64,000 nucleotides of DNA from the NCBI GenBank assembly GCA_016719295.1, contig JADKAF010000001.1, forward strand, positions 6,448,001 through 6,512,000. Direction: 5' to 3'. Positions within the stretch are counted from its first letter, which is position 1; every line of letters begins with the position of its first letter. The translations under genes and the position numbers were made by a program. Under the pieces are notes generated by a model. The model had not been told where the DNA came from, ran no database searches, and worked only from the letters and a program-made list of their open reading frames with translations. The DNA is from Planctomycetota bacterium. GTDB taxonomy: Bacteria; Planctomycetota; UBA1135; JADKAF01. This document shows positions 43,581 through 52,100 of this stretch, in pieces.

Positions 43581-44554
43581 GGCTGCGATCCTCCGCTCGA
43601 GCACGCCGGCGCGATGGCGTGGGTCGGATACGCTGCGCGGAACGGCCCGCTCGCGGGTCGGAGGCGCTGCGCCGCGCCGGTCATCCAATCGCTGCAGCTC
43701 TGGCAGCGCTCGGGGAGCTCCTCGAAGCGCCGCTCCAGATGCAGCGCGCGATAGCTGCCGAGCTTCGCCCAGAGCTCCGCGAGCGGGGCGTGCCAAGCGT
43801 TGCCGTAGCCTTCTTCGCCTTCGGTGTCGCCCGGGCAGCGCGGCACGCGCCCGTCCCAGAAGACGTGCATCATCGTGAGCGCCCACGGGCAGGCGATGCG
43901 CTCCTCGCGCGGCGTCTTCAGCGGCGTCGCGAACTTCCCGCCCCAGCTCAGCTTGTTGCGGGCCTTCACCACGGCGCCGCGCGCGAGCCAGTAGCGCTGG
44001 AACTCCGCCATCTCGTGCGCGTTCTCGTCCATCTCGATGAACTGCACGTGGATCTCGGGGCCGTCGGTGCGAGCCATGCGACGCGCGAGGAGATGCTCGA
44101 CGTTCGCATAGACGACATCGCGTTGACCGCCGATGCGCACCTGCTCGTAGGTCTCGCGCGAGAAGCCGTCGAGGCCGAACACCACGAGGTCGACGCCACT
44201 GTCGAGCAGCGGATCGGCGAGCTCCGGGGTCAGCAGCATGCCGTTGGTGTTCACGTTCACGGAGCGGAGGCCGAGGGCCTTGCCGTGCGCGATCGCGCGG
44301 AGCAGCAGCGCGGGCTGCAGGAAGGGCTCACCGCAGAACGAGAACCAGCACTCCGTATCGGGGTTGATCGCCGCGACCTCGCGCGCCAGCTTGTCCCAGA
44401 GCTCGAAGGGCAGGACGCCCTTCGGCCGGCGCATCTGCGGGTGGTGGCACATCGCGCAGGCGAAGTTGCAGTCGGCGCAGAGCTCGACGGCGAGCTTCTT
44501 CGGGAAGGGGATCTCGGAGAGGGTCTTCTCCAGGGTTCTTAGCTGGGCGTCCAT
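43577..44554 (-). CDS. radical SAM/SPASM domain protein
   Basis: ATG 44554 gives 325 residues; a longer start at 44596 adds unlikely sequence. The 4Fe-4S site CNFACAMC is at residues 29-36, followed by HHPQMRRP. The GEPF motif, the NTNGMLL strand and the GLDG motif define the radical SAM barrel. The C-terminal SPASM-type cysteines are CPWALTMMHVFWDGRVPRCP and CQSC. The family carries out radical chemistry on peptides, sugars or cofactors. It is co-translated with the NeuD-carrier fusion, so a carrier-bound or glycan substrate is plausible but unproven. Confidence 0.93.
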   Translation of the reverse strand: MDAQLRTLEKTLSEIPFPKKLAVELCADCNFACAMCHHPQMRRPKGVLPFELWDKLAREVAAINPDTECWFSFCGEPFLQPALLLRAIAHGKALGLRSVNVNTNGMLLTPELADPLLDSGVDLVVFGLDGFSRETYEQVRIGGQRDVVYANVEHLLARRMARTDGPEIHVQFIEMDENAHEMAEFQRYWLARGAVVKARNKLSWGGKFATPLKTPREERIACPWALTMMHVFWDGRVPRCPGDTEGEEGYGNAWHAPLAELWAKLGSYRALHLERRFEELPERCQSCSDWMTGAAQRLRPASGPFRAAYPTHAIAPACSSGGSQP

Positions 44555-44604
44555 GGGTCTCGGGCAGCTCGGGAACGGGGTGCGGGTGCGGCGCACCCGG
44601 GAAC

Positions 44605-44617
44605 TTAAGCTGCTTAA
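44605..44617. promoter_or_regulatory. possible operator upstream of radical SAM gene
   Basis: TTAAGC and GCTTAA form a perfect 6-base inverted repeat around one T, in an AT-rich patch that stands out in this GC-rich DNA. It lies 51 bases upstream of the radical SAM start and about 100 bases beyond the MarR gene's end. It could be bound by the adjacent MarR regulator; this is inference only. Confidence 0.3.
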
Positions 44618-44714
44618 CGATACGCCCTGGCCGCGAGCGGCGCGGAGGACGGGCTGCGGCGAAAGCGCGCAGGGGGAAGTTCCTTCCGCCGGGATCGGCG
44701 CCGATCGCAGGTGC

Positions 44715-45275
44715 TCAGCTTGCGGGCTGCTGTGCGGTACCGCTGCGCTCGGTGGGGCAGCGATGCCCGTGCCGACGCATCAGGCAGTGCGGCGACTCGT
44801 GGGCGCCGCAGTGCAGGCAGAGGTCGAGCTGCTTCGTCTCGGCCTGCAGCAAGAGCTCAACGGCTGCGGCAAGGCCAGCCTGGATCGCGCGCCGATTCTC
44901 GGTCGAGGTGTCGGCGAGCACGCGCTCCAGCAAGCGGAGCTTCCGCTCGTCGTGGGCGCGCGCGAGGCGCCGGCCGAGGGCGGTCACCTCGAGCTCGCCC
45001 GAGCGCGCATCCGTGGGGTGCGGATGCGCTTCGAGCAGGCCCTTCGCCTTCAAGCGCGCGAGCACTTGGGTCGCGGCCGGAGCGGAGGCGGAGAGGAAGC
45101 GCGCGACGTCGATGGCGCGGCGCGGCGGCGCCGCGGCGAGCCACTTCAGCACCTGCACCTGGGTGAAGGTCGCGCTGGTGTCACCGACCTTCGCATCCGC
45201 CTCGAGGAGGTGCGTCGTCAGCGCCGAGAGCATGTGTAGGTGACGCGCGAGCTCGAGTGCGATCGGGCGAGACAT
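44715..45275 (-). CDS. MarR family transcriptional regulator with Cys/His-rich tail
   Basis: ATG 45275 is preferred because GGAGG precedes it by three bases; ATG 45293 lies right at the palindrome edge without a ribosome-binding site. The 186-residue product has the winged-helix core of the MarR family: TQVQVLKWLA, the recognition helix SASAPAATQVLARLKAKGL and the wing GELEVTALGRRLA. The C-terminal 25 residues are unusual, with CLHCGAHESPHC and HGHRC, four Cys and several His that could bind a metal or sense redox state. It lies beside the radical SAM operon and is flanked upstream by palindrome copy 2. Confidence 0.88.
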   Translation of the reverse strand: MSRPIALELARHLHMLSALTTHLLEADAKVGDTSATFTQVQVLKWLAAAPPRRAIDVARFLSASAPAATQVLARLKAKGLLEAHPHPTDARSGELEVTALGRRLARAHDERKLRLLERVLADTSTENRRAIQAGLAAAVELLLQAETKQLDLCLHCGAHESPHCLMRRHGHRCPTERSGTAQQPAS

Positions 45276-45294
45276 GGGCCTCCGATGATCCATA

Positions 45295-45375
45295 GAAACC
45301 GAACGTACGGTGCCAGAGCAATTTTCTCCGGTTACTAACCGGAGAAATTTGCTCTGGCACCGTACGTTCGGTTTC
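45295..45375. repeat. long palindromic repeat, copy 2 (single 81-base palindrome)
   Basis: This is an 81-base near-perfect palindrome: two 40-base arms with one mismatch around a central C. The outer 26 bases are identical to copy 1, and the inner CTCCGGTTA/TAACCGGAG hairpin is shared. It sits between the MarR gene start (minus strand) and the stop of the next minus-strand gene. That gene's TGA stop (45374-45376) is formed by the element's end, just as in copy 1. It may fold into a single long hairpin in RNA. Confidence 0.92.
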
Positions 45376-46234
45376 AGCGCGGTGCGATGAGCACGCGGCA
45401 GGCTTGACCGGGCCAGAGGCCGCTGACACCGTCGCCGAGATCGAGCCAGAGGCCGACGCGCGGAGGTGTTGCGCGCAGCGCTGGCTCGACCAGCACGACG
45501 CGGCCTTCGAAGCTGCGCTCTCCGCGCGGGGCGCCTTCGAAGATGGGCTGAACGCGTGCGACGCCGGCCTTCTGGATGCCTGCGACCTGATCGGCCGAAA
45601 CTTCGCAGTAGACCCGCAGGCGCTGCGGATCGAGGAGCTCGACCACAGGGCCATCCCCGCTGCGCTCGCCGAGCTCGAGATGGACGGCGGCGACGACGCC
45701 GGAGAAGGGGGCCCGCAACAGCGTGGCGTCGAGGGCGACGCGCGCGAGCTCGAGCTCGATCTCGGCGCGGGCGACGCGGAGGCGCGCTTCACCGACCGCG
45801 CCTTCCAGGGAGAGGATCTCGGTCTCCTTCTCCTGCAGCTCGACTTCGAGCTTCAGCACTTCGATCTGCGTCACGCGACCGGAGTCGACTTGCGCGCGCA
45901 GGAGGTCGAAGTTGCGTCGCAGGAGCTCCAGGTTCTCGCTTTCGCGGCGATAGGCGATCTCGCGGCTCTCCTGCGCGCGGCGCTCGAGCTCGAGGTCGAG
46001 CTCCGCGCGGCGCGCCTCGAGCGCCAACGCGGTGTCGACGAAAGAGGCCACGACCTCGCCCGCTTCCACGCTCGCGCCGAGCTCCGCGCGCTGCGCGAGC
46101 ACGAGGCCCTTCGGCGCGGAGAGCGCTGCCGCTCTCGCGGCGCGAGCGATGCCGGTCAGCTCGAGCGGCTTCGCGGCGGGATCCTGAGGAACGGCGAGCG
46201 CGAGCACGAAGGCGCAGAGCGGGGTGGCGAACAT
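45374..46234 (-). CDS. HlyD-like periplasmic adaptor, orphan
   Basis: ATG 46234 gives 286 residues. A short hydrophobic start (MFATPLCAFVLALAV) may be a signal peptide or anchor. The lipoyl half-motif is VLAQRAELGASVEAGEVV, then a coiled coil of about 100 residues, then LLRAPFSGVVAAVHLELGER closes the second lipoyl half, with a beta-barrel segment ending in GLWPGQACRVLI. No RND, ABC or TolC gene is adjacent, so its pump must be encoded elsewhere, if it works in a pump. The stop codon lies within palindrome copy 2. Confidence 0.82.
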   Translation of the reverse strand: MFATPLCAFVLALAVPQDPAAKPLELTGIARAARAAALSAPKGLVLAQRAELGASVEAGEVVASFVDTALALEARRAELDLELERRAQESREIAYRRESENLELLRRNFDLLRAQVDSGRVTQIEVLKLEVELQEKETEILSLEGAVGEARLRVARAEIELELARVALDATLLRAPFSGVVAAVHLELGERSGDGPVVELLDPQRLRVYCEVSADQVAGIQKAGVARVQPIFEGAPRGERSFEGRVVLVEPALRATPPRVGLWLDLGDGVSGLWPGQACRVLIAPR

Positions 46235-46295
46235 CGTCGACTCCGAACGAAGGACGGATGGCGGGAGAGCAGCGTCGCAGGGGAGGCCCCGCTGC

Positions 46296-46901
46296 TCAAG
46301 CGCGGCCGCGCGGACCCAAGCGCACGGCCGAGCTGGGTTCCCCCGAACGTCGGATCTCGAGGAGCTCTTCCCGGCAACGCAATTCGAGCCCGGTCTCGGC
46401 GCTCGGGATCCAGCCGTCGTCCGCTGCGCCGACGGCTTCGTAGGCGTTGGCAGCGAGCCGCAGCACCTCGACGCGCCGCGTATCGCGCTCGACGATCCAG
46501 ACTTCACGCACGTCGATCTCGGCGTAGAACCCGAGCTTGGCGCGCGTCTCGTCGCCGGGGCTCTCGATCTCGATCACGACGTTCGGTCCGCCGTCGAAGT
46601 ACTCATCGCGATCGATCGAGCGACGATTGGCGAGCAAGAGCACGAGGTCGGGGATGCGGAAGTCCTCGGGCCAGCGGCCCGGTCGTGCGACGTTGATCTG
46701 GTGGAAGACCTCGCCGTGGCCGCGCGGCGACCACTCCGTGAGGAGATAGGACTCGAGGCTTCCTTCCAGCGCTTGATGGGATCGAGAAGGCGCGGGGGCC
46801 ATGTGCAGCACGCCCGCCCAGCGCTCGTCGTAGCGATCGAGCCCCGTCGCCTTCCTCCACGCGAGACGATCACGCGGAGGATCTGCGGTAGCCTTGTTCA
46901 T
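46296..46901 (-). CDS. Uma2 family protein (PD-(D/E)xK nuclease-like fold)
   Basis: ATG 46901, preceded by GAGGA, gives 201 residues; ATG 46928 is an alternative. The Uma2 pattern is clear: FRIPDLVLLL, then NVVIEIESPGDETRAKLGFY and REVWIVERDTRRVEVLR. The Asp, the Glu pair and the Lys line up with the nuclease-like active site of the DUF820/Uma2 family. A nuclease activity has not been shown for most members. It is divergent from the DUF1080 gene 142 bases away. Confidence 0.88.
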   Translation of the reverse strand: MNKATADPPRDRLAWRKATGLDRYDERWAGVLHMAPAPSRSHQALEGSLESYLLTEWSPRGHGEVFHQINVARPGRWPEDFRIPDLVLLLANRRSIDRDEYFDGGPNVVIEIESPGDETRAKLGFYAEIDVREVWIVERDTRRVEVLRLAANAYEAVGAADDGWIPSAETGLELRCREELLEIRRSGEPSSAVRLGPRGRA

Positions 46902-47043
46902 GGGCGGTTCCTCGGGAGCAACGGACATCGACGGCTCGAGAAGTGGTTCGGGATTCCCGGAGCGGCTTCGCGGGCCCCATTCTGGCGCCGCCGCGGTCCC
47001 CGCGCCTAGACTGCCGGGGCACTCTCCCTCGATCCGGAGCACC

Positions 47044-48396
47044 ATGTCCGCACGCATCCCTCTCCCGCTCCTCACCGCACTCCTCGGCACGCTCGGCTCG
47101 GGGACGATGCTCTCCGCGCAAGAGCCGCTCACGCTCTTCGATGGCCAGAGCCTCGCCGGCTGGGTCACGAGCGGCGGCCGCTACGACGGGCCCGCGCTTT
47201 GGTCGGTCGAAGAGGGCGCGATCACCGGGCGCCAAGGACCTGCCAAGGAAGGCGGCCTCATCTACACGGAGCGCTTTTGGCACTCCTTCGATCTCAGCTT
47301 CGAGACGAAGATCGACTACCCCTTCGACTCCGGCGTCTTCCTGCGCATGGTGCCGCCGAGCTGGGAGAAGGGCGAAGGGGCGGATCGAGCGCGCGGAGGT
47401 AAGGGCCTGCAGGTGACCCTCGATCACCGGCCCGGCGGCGAGATCGCCGGCATCTACGCCGATGGCTGGCTGCACCACTGCCCCGAAGGCGAGAAGGTCT
47501 ACAAGCAAGGCGAGTGGAACCAGGTGCGCGTGCGCATGTACGGCACTACCCCGCGCATCGAGGTCTGGATCAACGGTCAGAAGACCACCGACTACGAGCT
47601 GCCGGCGGACGCCAAGGGCTACGCGCCGAGTGGCCGCATCGGACTCCAGGTGCACGGCGGCGAGAACGTGCCCGCGACGCAGACCGCGCGCTTCAAGAAG
47701 GTCACGCTGCGGGAACTCCCGGTCTTCGATCGCGCGCAGTTCACGCTCGACGAGCAGAACGCGCTGCAGCCGAACGATGCCGCCCAGGCGCAAGGTTGGA
47801 CCAATCTGCTCGACCCGCAGCTCTCGCAGTGGCAGCCGGACGGCGATGGCAAGGGCTACGCCTTCCGCGACGGCCTGCTCGCGCTGCTCGTCGAAGGTGG
47901 CTCGCACCATATCGCTACCAAGAAGGACTACCGCGACTTCGCGCTGCGCTTCGACTTCAAGATCGCCAAGATGGCGAACTCGGGGCTCTTCCTCCGCGCC
48001 GCGCGCGACGGCTCGAACCCCGCGTTCTCCGGCTGCGAGATCCAGATCCTCGACGACTACAACTGGGAGACGACGACCAACTCGAAGCTCGCGCCCTACC
48101 AGTTCACCGGCGGCCTCTACGGTTCGTTGCCGCCCGGCGTGAAGACGGCCTTCTATCCCCTCGGGCGCTGGAATACCTACGAGATCGTCTACCGCGGCTC
48201 GCGCTTGAGCGTCCGCTTGAACGGCGAGCTGCTCCACGACGTCGACACGCACGCGGTGAAGGGCGAGCCGCCTTTCGCGAAGCGCGCGGCCACGGGCTTC
48301 CTCGGTCTCCAGCGCCACGCGCCGGGCGGTATCGAGGGCGATGCGTTCGCGTGGTTCAAGAACGTCTACATTCGCGAGCTGCCGCAAGACGGCTAG
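47044..48396 (+). CDS. secreted protein with two DUF1080 domains
   Basis: ATG 47044 gives 450 residues with a signal peptide (cleaved near LSAQ). Two concanavalin-like DUF1080 domains follow. The first, residues 28-220, has PLTLFDGQSLAGWV and FDSGVFLRM. The second, about 240-448, has FALRFDFKIAKMANSGLFLR, SGCEIQILDDYN and NTYEIVYRGSRLSVRLNGEL. DUF1080 proteins include 3-keto-disaccharide hydrolases and many carbohydrate-related secreted proteins of planctomycetes. It is likely periplasmic or extracellular, and the exact substrate is unknown. Confidence 0.92.
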   Translation: MSARIPLPLLTALLGTLGSGTMLSAQEPLTLFDGQSLAGWVTSGGRYDGPALWSVEEGAITGRQGPAKEGGLIYTERFWHSFDLSFETKIDYPFDSGVFLRMVPPSWEKGEGADRARGGKGLQVTLDHRPGGEIAGIYADGWLHHCPEGEKVYKQGEWNQVRVRMYGTTPRIEVWINGQKTTDYELPADAKGYAPSGRIGLQVHGGENVPATQTARFKKVTLRELPVFDRAQFTLDEQNALQPNDAAQAQGWTNLLDPQLSQWQPDGDGKGYAFRDGLLALLVEGGSHHIATKKDYRDFALRFDFKIAKMANSGLFLRAARDGSNPAFSGCEIQILDDYNWETTTNSKLAPYQFTGGLYGSLPPGVKTAFYPLGRWNTYEIVYRGSRLSVRLNGELLHDVDTHAVKGEPPFAKRAATGFLGLQRHAPGGIEGDAFAWFKNVYIRELPQDG

Positions 48397-48414
48397 CCAG
48401 CACCCCCGCGGCAT

Positions 48415-48439
48415 AGGAAAGGCGCCTGGCACCTTTCCT
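48415..48439. repeat. short REP-like palindrome
   Basis: AGGAAAGGCGC and GCACCTTTCCT form an 11-base inverted repeat with one mismatch around CTG, 18 bases after the DUF1080 stop. The CCTGGCACCTTT core is of the kind seen in REP-type palindromes. It lies between two plus-strand genes and may also act as a terminator-like hairpin. Confidence 0.6.
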
Positions 48440-48549
48440 GTGCAGTAGGGAGAGGGACGGAATCCGGCGCGCGGCGTGACCGCGACGCCGCGGGGGCGTC
48501 GGCTCGGGTATTGGCCGCCACTTTCGGCGGCGAAACCGGAGACGCGCCC

Positions 48550-48969
48550 ATGAAGTGCTTCACCCTCGGCTACGGCGGCCGGAAACCCGAGGAGCTCCTC
48601 GCCCTCCTCCAGAGCGCCGGCATCCGCACCGTCGTCGATATCCGCTCGGCTCCGCAGCGCTCGTATCTGGGCGTCTTCTCGCGGCAGAAGAGCCCGCAGA
48701 GCGGCATCGAGGGCCTGCTCGGTCGCGCGGGGATCGCCTATCTCGCGCTACCTGAGCTCGCGAATGAGTTCCGCGAGCACGACGACTGGCGGGAGCGCTA
48801 TGCGCGCTTCCTAGGGCGGCGCGGCAAGAAGCTGGTGAAGCCGCTGCTCGAGGTCGCCGAGCCGATCGCGCTGCTCTGCGCGGAGAAGTGCTTCTCGGAG
48901 TGTCATCGGGAGCAGCTTGCGGCGTATCTGCAGAGGCAGTTTTCGGGGGTGGAGGTGGAGCACCTCTGA
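48550..48969 (+). CDS. DUF488 family protein
   Basis: ATG 48550 gives 139 residues, as expected for DUF488. The opening FTLGYGGRKPEELLALLQ, the middle TVVDIRSAPQRSY and the C-terminal ALLCAEKCFSECHREQLAAYL with its conserved Cys and His-Arg pair are family hallmarks. Function in this family is largely unestablished. The protein has no signal peptide, so it is probably cytoplasmic. No co-transcribed partner is evident. Confidence 0.93.
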   Translation: MKCFTLGYGGRKPEELLALLQSAGIRTVVDIRSAPQRSYLGVFSRQKSPQSGIEGLLGRAGIAYLALPELANEFREHDDWRERYARFLGRRGKKLVKPLLEVAEPIALLCAEKCFSECHREQLAAYLQRQFSGVEVEHL

Positions 48970-49106
48970 GCGCGCTCGAGCCTCCAAGAGGCGTCGCGGT
49001 GCGAGATCCGAGGCGGTTCGATCGCTCGCCTGGGCATTCCCAATGCGAGGGAGGCTCGGCATTCTGGCGCCTTCCCAAGCGCCTACCACGATCTCTGCCG
49101 CCCGTG

Positions 49107-52100
49107 ATGAACATCTCCATCATCCTCTGCGTCTTGGCCGCGCCAGGCTTCGCTCAAGAGAGGCTTCCGCGTTCGGAGTCCGCAATCCTCGCGGACTTCG
49201 TCTCGAACGATGTCGATGCGATCCGACGCGCAGCGCAGGAGCTGATCGAGCAAGGGGAACGCTCCGCGTCGATCTTGACGGAGATCCTGCGCGACGACGA
49301 TGAGCGCTATCCGGTGCTTCTGGGTGCCGACCCCGGGCCCGATGTCAATTACGAAGGCGTAGGCAGAGGGGGTAAGCGGCAGCATCCGCTGGAAGCGAAG
49401 TTGCCACCGCGCTTCGTGTTCCGCTTCTCCTCCGCATTGCAATCCATCGCGCTTTCCTCGGAGCCCCTGCGCGAAATCAAGGCGCTCCGCTCGGAGACTC
49501 CCGTCCGACAGCGCGCAGCGCTCGTGCTGGGACTGTTGAAGGTCGCTCCCGATTCGGTCGTCCACTCGCTCGACGCCGCCTTCGAATGTCCGTATCCGGT
49601 TGCCGATCAGGCGGCGTGGTCGCTGGCCAAGATCGGCCCCCCATCTGTCGCGCGGATGACGGGGCGAATCCTCAGCGGCGTACAGCGCATTCGTGCCGCA
49701 TGGGTTCTCCATGAGATCGAGGCGCCGCGCACCTCGACGTTGCGCGCGTTGCTGGATTCTTCCGAGCCGGAAGACTCGAGCTTCGCCATCGAGTGGTTGC
49801 GTGCGCGGCCGAATGAAGATCCCGCGTTCGCCGGCTACGTGCTCGAGCAGCTCCTTGCTTCGCCCCCCCAGAGGCCAGAGCTGTTTCGGCAAGTGGCTGG
49901 CGAAATCGGAGTTTCCTCGACTCCGCTCTGGATCGAGACCTATCGCTCGAGCGGAGACGCTTCCGTTCGCCGCATCGTGTTGGATCTCCTCTTCGATCGC
50001 GCGCGGGTCTGGCAGGCGAAGATCGCCGCGCATGATCCATTGCTCGGATTCGTCCCGGACTTGCTCGCGCTCCTCGAAGAGAAGAACCTTCGTCAGCGCG
50101 CGCAGGCGGGGCGCTTTCTCCAAGCTCTGCCTCTCGATGTCGAGCAGCAGCGCCTCACGGTCGCCCGACTGCTCGAGCTCTACCGCACCCAGAGCGACTC
50201 CCTTGACTGGGTCTGGATCTACTTCAGCGGTTCCTTCGGGGGTGAATCTCTAGAAGCAGTCGAAACGCTCCTCCAGATCCTGGAGGCAGCGCAAAGAGAG
50301 AAGTGGCGCTCTGCCAACCGGGTGCTCGCTGCGGCGCGCGCATTGAAGGACATCCCGAGCTTGCCCGACGAAACACTCGCGCGCGTTCGCACACTCCGCG
50401 AAGGCGCGCCCGAGCCCTGGATCTCGACGGATCTCCGCGAGGCCTCACGCGAACGGAAGGCATCCACCCCGGCGGAAGAGAAGGTGCGATCCGCGCCTGA
50501 CCCCAAGGCGCGCCTCGCGAACTGCATCGCCCGCCTGCGGAAGAGCGCAGACCACGAGCGCCAGGCTGCGGCGCAAGAGCTGATCGCGGAGCCGACCGAA
50601 GCAGCGGTGAATGCGTTGATCGAGTTACTTCGCGAGCTGCAGAAGGAGGCTGAGCAGGTCGACTCGATGAGCTTCGAGGGCGGTGGTGGGCCTCCGTGGG
50701 GAGACCCAGGGCTCCGCGTTGCGACGTTGTCGTTCTACGAGATTCCGATCGCGAGAGATCGAGAGATCACCGGCGCTGCAAACCTCGACCAGGTCGTCGC
50801 TTACGTGCTCGGTCGCATGGGTGAGCCGGCGCGGCGCGCGATTCCTGATCTCGCCATGGGTGTCGATTTCATGCGCATGGGATCAGCCCAGTGCCTCTGG
50901 GCCCTGCGACAACTGGGTTGGAAGGAGCACTCCGCGTGGGTCGAGATCGCGCAGCGAGTACCGAGTCCCGAGCTGGGTCTCGTGGATCTGATTCTCGAGG
51001 AGCCGCTCCCCGATCGGCGCGCCATCGAGGAGCTGCTCTCTAGTCCGAGTGCCGCGCTTCGTGAGTGCGCGATGCGCGCCGCCGCGAAGCGTGGCGTCTC
51101 CGTACTCGAGCTCGAGAAGCTCGTTCGAGAGGCACTCTTCTCGGGGCTCTGGCCGGAGAACAGCCCGGCGAGGGAATGGGTCGCATCGATCCCCGACGAT
51201 CGTCTCGTTCCGTGGCTGGAGCTCTCGCGGGAGCAGTCCAGTGGACTCCGAGGTGTGCTCGAGATCCTGAGCTCGAAGGCGCCCGCGATTCCTAGCGCGT
51301 TGGCATCTTCCATCGCTGCGACGTCTCGCGATCTTCTACTCGCCGGCCTTGCCGACCCAGAACCTGGACTGCGCAAAGCCGCGACGAAGGCGCTTGCCGC
51401 GTTGCCTTTGGATCCTGTGACCAAGCGCATCGCCAGCGAGATGCTGCAGCGCCAGATCGAAGGTGCGGACCCGTCCGAGAGCGCCTCCATCTTCAATTGC
51501 CAAGTGACGCTGGAAGCGGATGGCGATCGAAAGCGCTGGTACTGCTTCGAATCGCTCGCCTCCTCGTTCGACGCTCCGCAGGATGAGCGCATCTTGAATA
51601 TGGCTTTCGAAGCCGTTGAGCTGCTCGAGAGTGGCGTCGTGCCTCTCCGAGAGGCAGATGCGGAGCGGCTCGTCGAGCTGATCGAGAAGGCCGGAGAGGA
51701 GGCAGGGTATCTCGCCCCATTGCTGCTGCGTTGTGGTTCGCGGGGGCTCGAGCTCTACCTTCCCCGACTGCGCGCCGAGAAGCGCTTGCGCGAGGAGATG
51801 CTCTCGGCACTCGATCGCTCCGGCAGGCTCTTGGATCCAGGGAACGCCTCGTTACGAAGAGCCTTGTTCGACGACGCCGATCATGAGCTGCGCGCGCTCG
51901 CGGCAAGAGCGCAGATGGCGTCCGGTTCCGAGGAACGAGAGCTTCTCGATCGTACGCGCTCATGGAGTCCGCGAACATCGGATCACCGCGCGCGACTCCT
52001 CATCGCCGAATTGCGTGCGGTGGGCGGCGAGCTCGCTGGCGTGAAAGCGCTCGACGCATTGGCACGCGACGGAGATGTTCCCGTGGAGTTTCGCCAAGGC

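Noticed and set aside
43310..44542. 410-residue plus-strand frame over the radical SAM and NeuD-carrier genes
   Set aside because: Both minus-strand genes have full catalytic motifs; the plus-strand frame has none.
44582..44600. GGGTGC/GCACCC hairpin near the radical SAM start as a terminator of the MarR gene
   Set aside because: Six or seven base pairs without a T tract is common by chance here, and it lies in the likely promoter region of the radical SAM gene.
46870..48432. 520-residue frame antisense to the DUF1080 gene
   Set aside because: The plus-strand frame has a signal peptide and two DUF1080 domains; the antisense translation has no recognisable domain and no sensible start.
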